Source: Photobacterium proteolyticum (GTDB lineage: Bacteria > Pseudomonadota > Gammaproteobacteria > Enterobacterales > Vibrionaceae). Taken from it: a DNA stretch of 64,000 nucleotides. Location of the stretch: the NCBI RefSeq assembly GCF_001939735.1, contig NZ_MJIL01000069.1:62001-126000 (forward strand), given 5' to 3'. Shown here one piece after another: positions 58,876 through 64,000 of the stretch (position 1 is the first letter of the stretch; each line of letters starts with the position of its first letter). The position numbers were made by a program, and so were the translations under genes. The notes below the pieces were generated by a model that had not been told where the DNA came from, searched no databases, and saw nothing but the letters and a program-made list of their open reading frames with translations.

Positions 58876-59500
58876 TGCTAAAGAAATGAAAAAGATTCTG
58901 TTAGCGCCGGTTGTTGACAACAACCCAATCGCGCTTCAGGTTCTTGGTGTTTGTTCTGCTCTGGCAGTAACAACCAAACTAGAAACAGCGTTTGTTATGA
59001 CGCTGGCGGTAATTTTCGTTACGGCGTTTTCTAACTTTTTCGTATCACTGATCCGTAACCACATTCCTAACAGTGTGCGTATCATTGCCCAGATGGCAAT
59101 CATCGCTTCACTGGTAATCGTGGTTGACCAGGTACTGAAAGCCTTTGTTTACGACATCTCCAAGCAGCTGTCTGTATTCGTTGGTCTGATCATTACCAAC
59201 TGTATCGTAATGGGTCGTGCAGAAGCGTATGCGATGAAGTCTGCGCCGCTGCCATCTCTTATCGACGGTATTGGTAACGGCCTGGGTTACGGTTTCGTAC
59301 TTATCACTGTTGGTTTCTTCCGTGAATTACTGGGTTCGGGCAAACTATTCGGTGTTCAGGTTCTACCGCTGATCTCTGAAGGTGGCTGGTACCAGCCAAA
59401 CGGTATGATGCTGCTTGCACCATCAGCGTTCTTCCTGATCGGTTTCATGATCTGGGCTATTCGTATTTTCCGTCCAGAACAAGTAGAAGCGAAGGAGTAA
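58868..59500 (+). CDS. nqrD: Na+-translocating NADH:quinone reductase subunit D
   Basis: NqrD, 210 residues and about six membrane helices, forms with NqrE a pair of inverted-topology subunits that hold an iron centre in the membrane. The segment [15 protein letters not shown] contains the conserved cysteine. It overlaps nqrC and is followed 7 bases later by nqrE. Confidence 0.98.
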   Translation: MADAKEMKKILLAPVVDNNPIALQVLGVCSALAVTTKLETAFVMTLAVIFVTAFSNFFVSLIRNHIPNSVRIIAQMAIIASLVIVVDQVLKAFVYDISKQLSVFVGLIITNCIVMGRAEAYAMKSAPLPSLIDGIGNGLGYGFVLITVGFFRELLGSGKLFGVQVLPLISEGGWYQPNGMMLLAPSAFFLIGFMIWAIRIFRPEQVEAKE

Positions 59501-59507
59501 GGGGACC

Positions 59508-60104
59508 ATGGAACATTATCTAAGCCTTTTAGTTCGTTCGATCTTTATCGAGAACCTGGCACTTTCGTTCTTCCTGGGTATGTGTACATTCCTGGCCGTT
59601 TCCAAGAAGGTTAAAACGTCTTTCGGCCTGGGTGTTGCGGTTACCGTTGTACTGGCTATCGCCGTACCTGCGAACAACCTGATTTACAACCTGCTGTTGA
59701 AAGACGGTGCGATTGTTTCAGGCGTTGACCTGAGCTTCCTGAACTTTATTACCTTTATTGGTGTTATCGCGGCACTGGTACAGATCCTGGAAATGGTTCT
59801 GGACCGCTTCTTCCCGCCGCTATACAACGCACTGGGTATTTTCCTGCCGCTGATCACAGTTAACTGTGCCATCTTCGGTGGCGTATCTTTCATGGTACAG
59901 CGTGATTACAACTTTGCTGAATCTGTGGTTTACGGTGTTGGCTCCGGTATCGGCTGGTTGCTGGCAATCGTAGCTCTTGCGGGTATCCGCGAGAAGATGA
60001 AGTACTCTGACGTACCTCCTGGTCTGCGTGGCCTGGGTATTACATTCATCACCGTTGGTCTAATGGCGTTGGGCTTCATGTCCTTCTCCGGTGTTCAGCT
60101 GTAA
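59508..60104 (+). CDS. nqrE: Na+-translocating NADH:quinone reductase subunit E
   Basis: NqrE, 198 residues, is the membrane partner of Nqr[15 protein letters not shown] and [15 protein letters not shown] carry the conserved cysteines that ligate the intramembrane iron centre. AGGAGTAAGGGGACC before the ATG provides a strong ribosome site. Confidence 0.98.
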   Translation: MEHYLSLLVRSIFIENLALSFFLGMCTFLAVSKKVKTSFGLGVAVTVVLAIAVPANNLIYNLLLKDGAIVSGVDLSFLNFITFIGVIAALVQILEMVLDRFFPPLYNALGIFLPLITVNCAIFGGVSFMVQRDYNFAESVVYGVGSGIGWLLAIVALAGIREKMKYSDVPPGLRGLGITFITVGLMALGFMSFSGVQL

Positions 60105-60126
60105 TCAGGAAAATAAGGAATAATCA

Positions 60127-61350
60127 ATGGATATTATTCTTGGCGTAGTTATGTTCACCCTGATTATCCTGGCTCTAGTATTAGTGATCCTATTCGCTAA
60201 ATCTAAGCTGGTACCATCAGGTGACATTACTATCTCAGTAAATGGTGATCCGGAAAAAGCAATTCAAACTGCTGCCGGTGACAAACTACTTAGCGCTCTT
60301 TCTGCAAATGGTATCTTTGTATCATCTGCCTGTGGTGGCGGTGGCTCATGTGGCCAGTGTCGTGTGAAAGTGAAATCGGGTGGCGGTGACATTCTGCCGA
60401 CCGAACTTGACCACATCACTAAAGGTGAAGCACGTGAAGGCGAGCGTCTTGCTTGTCAGGTTAACGTGAAAACCGACATGGATATCGAGCTGCCAGAAGA
60501 GATCTTCGGTGTTAAGAAGTGGGAATGTACTGTTCTTTCTAACGACAACGAAGCGACCTTCATCAAAGAGCTTGTGCTGCAGATCCCAGAAGGCGAGGAA
60601 GTACCTTTCCGTGCTGGTGGTTATATTCAGATTGAAGCTGAACCGCATCACATTAAATACGCTGACTTCGATATTCCTGAGGAATACCGTGAAGATTGGG
60701 ACAAGTTCAACCTGTTCCGCTACGAGTCAATCGTTAAAGAGCCATCAATCCGTGCTTACTCTATGGCGTCATACCCAGAAGAGAAAGGCCTGATTAAGCT
60801 TAACGTACGTATTGCAACGCCGCCGCCAAACAACCCTGACGTGCCACCGGGTGTGATGTCTTCATACATCTGGTCACTGAAAGCTGGCGACAAGTGTACT
60901 ATTTCCGGTCCGTTCGGTGAGTTCTTCGCTAAAGAGACTGACAACGAGATGGTATTTATCGGTGGTGGTGCCGGTATGGCACCGATGCGTTCTCACATCT
61001 TTGACCAGCTGCTTCGTCTTAAGTCTAAGCGTAAGATGACATATTGGTACGGTGCCCGTTCTAAGCGTGAAATGTTCTACGTAGAAGATTTCGATACGCT
61101 GGCAGCGGACAACGAGAACTTCGAGTGGCATGTTGCCCTGTCTGATCCACTGCCAGAAGATAACTGGGATGGTTACACAGGCTTCATCCACAACGTGATC
61201 TACGAGAACTACCTGAAAGATCACGAAGCGCCTGAAGATTGTGAGTACTACATGTGTGGTCCACCAATGATGAATGCCGCCGTTATCGGCATGCTGAAAG
61301 ATCTTGGTGTCGAAGACGAAAACATCCTGCTGGATGACTTCGGTGGCTAA
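60127..61350 (+). CDS. nqrF: Na+-translocating NADH:quinone reductase subunit F
   Basis: NqrF takes electrons from NADH. The 407-residue protein has an N-terminal membrane helix, a plant-type [2Fe-2S] domain with Cys69, Cys75, Cys78 and Cys110, then FAD (RAYSMAS) and NADH-binding ([18 protein letters not shown]) ferredoxin-reductase domains. It closes the structural part of the operon; a hairpin with T-run follows before apbE. Confidence 0.98.
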   Translation: MDIILGVVMFTLIILALVLVILFAKSKLVPSGDITISVNGDPEKAIQTAAGDKLLSALSANGIFVSSACGGGGSCGQCRVKVKSGGGDILPTELDHITKGEAREGERLACQVNVKTDMDIELPEEIFGVKKWECTVLSNDNEATFIKELVLQIPEGEEVPFRAGGYIQIEAEPHHIKYADFDIPEEYREDWDKFNLFRYESIVKEPSIRAYSMASYPEEKGLIKLNVRIATPPPNNPDVPPGVMSSYIWSLKAGDKCTISGPFGEFFAKETDNEMVFIGGGAGMAPMRSHIFDQLLRLKSKRKMTYWYGARSKREMFYVEDFDTLAADNENFEWHVALSDPLPEDNWDGYTGFIHNVIYENYLKDHEAPEDCEYYMCGPPMMNAAVIGMLKDLGVEDENILLDDFGG

Positions 61351-61374
61351 TAAGCTACACCGCTAGAAGAAATT

Positions 61375-61403
61375 GGCTGATCCGGTTTGGGTCAGCCTTT
61401 TTT
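61375..61403 (+). terminator. Terminator between nqrF and apbE
   Basis: GGCTGA / TCAGCC with 11-base loop and T6; modest strength, so some read-through into apbE is likely. Confidence 0.7.
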
Positions 61404-61513
61404 CGTAAACAGTATAGAAAACGTTTTTTATTGTGGTCATAACAACGGCTGCGCCAGTCAGGTGAAGCGATGACCCTAATAAAAAGTGACCCGTTGAAAT
61501 CGAGAGTTGTTGA

Positions 61514-62536
61514 ATGAAGATGTTTCTACGCAAGGCAATAATGCTGTTTGTCTTTGCTGTCACCCTGTCGGCATGCAGTGATCAGCGTGAATTGATCCAC
61601 TTAAATGGATCGACGATGGGAACCTATTACTCAATCAAATTGATCAAGCAAGAAGGGCTGCCAGATAGTAGCGTCATACAAGCAGAGATCGATCGCCGCC
61701 TCGAGCTGGTCAACGATCAAATGTCGACTTACCGCAAGCACTCTGAGCTTAGCCGGTTCAACCAGCATAAGAGCAATCAGCCGTTTGAAGTGTCTGCCGA
61801 TACCGCCAAGGTTATTGCTGAGGCGATCCGTCTGGCCAACTTGACGGATGGTGCGCTTGATGTGACTGTCGGCCCGGTGGTTAATCTATGGAGCTTCGGG
61901 CCGGAAGCACGTCCGGAAAAAACGCCGACGGATGAAGAGTTGGCTGCACGCCGTGACATCGTTGGTATCGAGCATTTGTCGGTCGATGGCAATACGCTGA
62001 CGAAAAAAATTCCTGAGCTGTATGTTGATCTGTCTTCGATTGCCAAAGGCTTTGGGGTGGACGTTGTTGCCGGTTACTTCGATGAGCTGAATGTTGTTGA
62101 TTACATGGTTGAAATCGGCGGTGAGCTCACTATGCAGGGCAATAACGTTAAGGGCAAGCCTTGGCGTATTGCCATCGAGAAACCGACTGATGACGGTAGC
62201 CGAGCGGTACAGGAAATCATTGAACCGGGTGACATGGCTGTGGCAACATCGGGTGATTATCGCAATTACTTCGAGGAAGACGGCGTGCGTTATTCGCACC
62301 TGATCGATCCGAAGACTTGCAAGCCGATCACTAACCGGGTTGTATCGGTAACGGTTCTACACCCATCGAGCATGACTGCTGATGCGCTGGCAACAGCATT
62401 TTCTGTGATGGGAGAAGAAAAGTCACTGGAGCTGGCACAGCAAGAGAGTTTGCCGGTGTTGCTGGTTGTTAAAACCGAACAGGGCTACAAAGAGTATACC
62501 TCGGATGCCTTTGTTCCTTATTTGCAGAAGAAGTAG
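61514..62536 (+). CDS. apbE: FAD:protein FMN transferase, lipoprotein
   Basis: ApbE attaches FMN to threonines of NqrB, NqrC and RnfG-type proteins in the periplasm. The 340-residue protein has a lipoprotein signal (FAVTLSAC, Cys21), the motif NGSTMGTYYSIK, and the flavin/Mg region SSIAKGFGVD, GGELTMQG and ATSGDYRNYFE. Its position directly after nqrF, in front of nqrM, fits this role. Confidence 0.97.
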   Translation: MKMFLRKAIMLFVFAVTLSACSDQRELIHLNGSTMGTYYSIKLIKQEGLPDSSVIQAEIDRRLELVNDQMSTYRKHSELSRFNQHKSNQPFEVSADTAKVIAEAIRLANLTDGALDVTVGPVVNLWSFGPEARPEKTPTDEELAARRDIVGIEHLSVDGNTLTKKIPELYVDLSSIAKGFGVDVVAGYFDELNVVDYMVEIGGELTMQGNNVKGKPWRIAIEKPTDDGSRAVQEIIEPGDMAVATSGDYRNYFEEDGVRYSHLIDPKTCKPITNRVVSVTVLHPSSMTADALATAFSVMGEEKSLELAQQESLPVLLVVKTEQGYKEYTSDAFVPYLQKK

Positions 62537-62545
62537 AGAGTTATC

Positions 62546-62767
62546 ATGGTCGTATATTTAACCACGTTTGCCGTCTTCTTGCTGGTTATCGTAGCCATGG
62601 CTGTGGGCTACATTTTCCAGCGTAAAACGGTGAGCGGAAGCTGTGGTGGTCTTGATGGTATCGGGATTGCCAAAGAGTGTGATTGCCCGGAACCGTGTGA
62701 CGCCCGTAAAAAGCGTGAAGCGCGTGAAGCAAGACATGCCGAATGGAAGAAAAATCAGATCATCTGA
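62546..62767 (+). CDS. nqrM: Na+-NQR maturation protein NqrM
   Basis: NqrM (formerly DUF539) is needed to insert the iron centre between NqrD and NqrE. The 73-residue protein has one N-terminal membrane helix and four conserved cysteines (Cys33, Cys45, Cys47, Cys51), then a basic tail. It begins 9 bases after apbE. Confidence 0.96.
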   Translation: MVVYLTTFAVFLLVIVAMAVGYIFQRKTVSGSCGGLDGIGIAKECDCPEPCDARKKREAREARHAEWKKNQII

Positions 62768-62796
62768 TCAGCCTTCGTTCTGACGATTAGAAAAAG

Positions 62797-62819
62797 CCTG
62801 AGCATGCTCAGGTTTTTTT
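62797..62819. terminator. Terminator after nqrM
   Basis: The perfect palindrome CCTGAGCATGCTCAGG followed by T7, with an A-run on the other side; it can serve both convergent genes. Confidence 0.92.
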
Positions 62820-62839
62820 ATGGCAGGCAAGACGGCAAA

Positions 62840-64000
62840 CTAAATACTTTGGGCAACCTGTACTTGGTTCCGGCCACTTTGTTTTGCCCGGTAGAGATAG
62901 GCATCGGCAGCCTTGAGCAGATCGCTAAGGGACTGATTACCACTCACCGTGCCAATGCTGATTGTGACATTAAGTGATGAGCCCTGATAGATAATATTCA
63001 AGTCTTCGATGGTCTGCCGCAATGTCTCCAGCCGGCTGGTGAACAGCTCAAAGTTTCCGCAGCTCTGAATGCAGAATTCTTCGCCGCCAAAGCGCGCGAC
63101 AATGTCATCGGGAAAATGTTGTTGCAGTTGCTGGCTGACCTGGACCAGCACTTCATCTCCGGCATCATGGCCGTATGTATCATTGACCTTTTTGAAAAAG
63201 TCGATATCCAGCATGGCGATATTGCGAAATTCGCAACGGTCTTGGCTGCAGCTTTGATTGAAGAAGTAACGCCGATTCCAAAGCCCGGTCAGTGCGTCCT
63301 GGTTCGCCATTCGGTATAGCTTGTCTGCGGTATCCTTCATACTCAGGATATGGTGAATGCGGCAGTAGAGTTCTTCCTGATTAAATGGTTTTTTAAGGAA
63401 ATCATTGGCGCCTGCTTTGAGAAACAGGGCTGTCATCGCATCGTCGTTGCTGCCTGAAAGCCCGAGTATGGCAAGCTGGTTACGGCTATACTGCTGGCGG
63501 ATTTCCCGGACCATAGTGATCCCGTCTTTTTCGGGCATGTCATGATCGGTGATGATCAGGCTGATATCAGGGTGTTGTTCCAGTTGCGCAATTGCCTCCT
63601 GGCCGTGACAGGCTTCTATGACCTCGAGGTTTTGTCGTCTTAGCAGGTTGACCAAATGGTGACGGACGGTGGCAGAATCTTCCACCACCATGGTTTTGTG
63701 CTGACTATTGGCCTCAAGTCGCTGCAATAGCGGAATGAGGTAAGCGACTGAAGCCGGACTGTCTTTCAGCAGGTAGTCGATAACCCCCTTGGACAGAACG
63801 GTATCGCGGATCTGCGTGCTGAATTGCGCTGTTAGCACAATGACCTTGAGGTTCTGGCTCAATACTAAATCAATGATTTCCCCGTCCTGACCATCCGGGA
63901 GGCAGTAGTCGAGTACAGTACAGAGAAAGTCCTTCTGCACTGAAAGGATCTCTCTGGCCTGAGCAATAGTTTCGGCAAATACGGGGTCAAAACCTGCCTG
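62840..64000 (-). CDS. REC-REC-GGDEF response regulator (5' truncated by window)
   Basis: The frame stays open to the window edge, so the start is missing; 386 residues are visible. There are two receiver domains in a row (acceptor Asp in VLDYCLPDG and in ITDHDMPEKDG, with the switch Lys in FLKKPF) and a C-terminal diguanylate cyclase domain with ALTGLWNRRYF and an intact GGEEF active site. The inhibitory I-site RxxD is replaced by FPDD, so product feedback is probably lost. It should make cyclic di-GMP in response to phosphorelay input; no kinase gene is visible beside it. Confidence 0.92.
   Translation of the reverse strand, partial: QAGFDPVFAETIAQAREILSVQKDFLCTVLDYCLPDGQDGEIIDLVLSQNLKVIVLTAQFSTQIRDTVLSKGVIDYLLKDSPASVAYLIPLLQRLEANSQHKTMVVEDSATVRHHLVNLLRRQNLEVIEACHGQEAIAQLEQHPDISLIITDHDMPEKDGITMVREIRQQYSRNQLAILGLSGSNDDAMTALFLKAGANDFLKKPFNQEELYCRIHHILSMKDTADKLYRMANQDALTGLWNRRYFFNQSCSQDRCEFRNIAMLDIDFFKKVNDTYGHDAGDEVLVQVSQQLQQHFPDDIVARFGGEEFCIQSCGNFELFTSRLETLRQTIEDLNIIYQGSSLNVTISIGTVSGNQSLSDLLKAADAYLYRAKQSGRNQVQVAQSI

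Overview
The window is chromosomal DNA of a marine gammaproteobacterium, most likely family Vibrionaceae (Photobacterium-like; genus is inference). The evidence is the PomA/PomB sodium flagellar stator genes sitting between xseB and thiI, a complete nqrABCDEF-apbE-nqrM sodium pump locus, OmpK/Tsx-type porins, and the Vibrio-like order of the conserved genes. Almost all of it is core housekeeping DNA. I see no prophage, IS, integron or CRISPR array.

Layout. 1-4340: end of der, an AlaX-like editing protein, then a LacI-family regulator and a GH1 glycosidase on the minus strand with a perfect operator dyad. 4567-11359: yfgJ, an orphan YejF-like double ATPase behind a perfect Fur box, xseA diverging from guaB, then guaA. 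11752-15202: two AbgT-family transporters in tandem. 15277-18232: glutathione-dependent formaldehyde detoxification (adhC-fghA) and tadA. 18323-24545: an unannotated basic 50-residue ORF, mltF and purL. 24743-27629: a HAD phosphatase, an unknown membrane protein, glnB, a 166-bp tandem repeat made of structured hairpins, and a YitT-like protein. 28083-35768: glyA, then nrdR-ribD-ribE-ribBX / ribH-nusB-thiL-pgpA. 35910-38057: an unrecognised secreted 715-residue protein with an EF-hand loop, inserted between pgpA and dxs. 38108-46321: dxs-ispA-xseB, pomAB, thiI, and panE-yajL. 46505-53749: two OmpK-like porins, ampG, an unknown small protein, a periplasmic cyclophilin, yajG, rlmG and bolA. 54006-62767: an orphan TRAP-type binding lipoprotein and the Na+-NQR operon with its FMN transferase and assembly factor. 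62840-64000: a REC-REC-GGDEF response regulator running off the window.

How the genes work together. Purine and one-carbon genes are scattered, but guaB, guaA, purL and glyA each carry a candidate PurR box, so they probably form one regulon. The riboflavin genes, ApbE and the Na+-NQR genes are connected in biochemistry: flavin made by the rib enzymes is attached covalently to NqrB and NqrC by ApbE. NQR and PomAB together imply a sodium-based energy economy.

Most noteworthy signals: (1) a family of four hairpins with a nearly invariant apical module and base-paired stems that vary in compensating fashion, three downstream of glnB and one downstream of glyA; (2) a RibB whose GTP cyclohydrolase II half has lost its zinc and catalytic motifs (RibBX type); (3) the unrecognised secreted 715-residue protein; (4) the 50-residue basic ORF; (5) an orphan ABC ATPase under a perfect Fur box.
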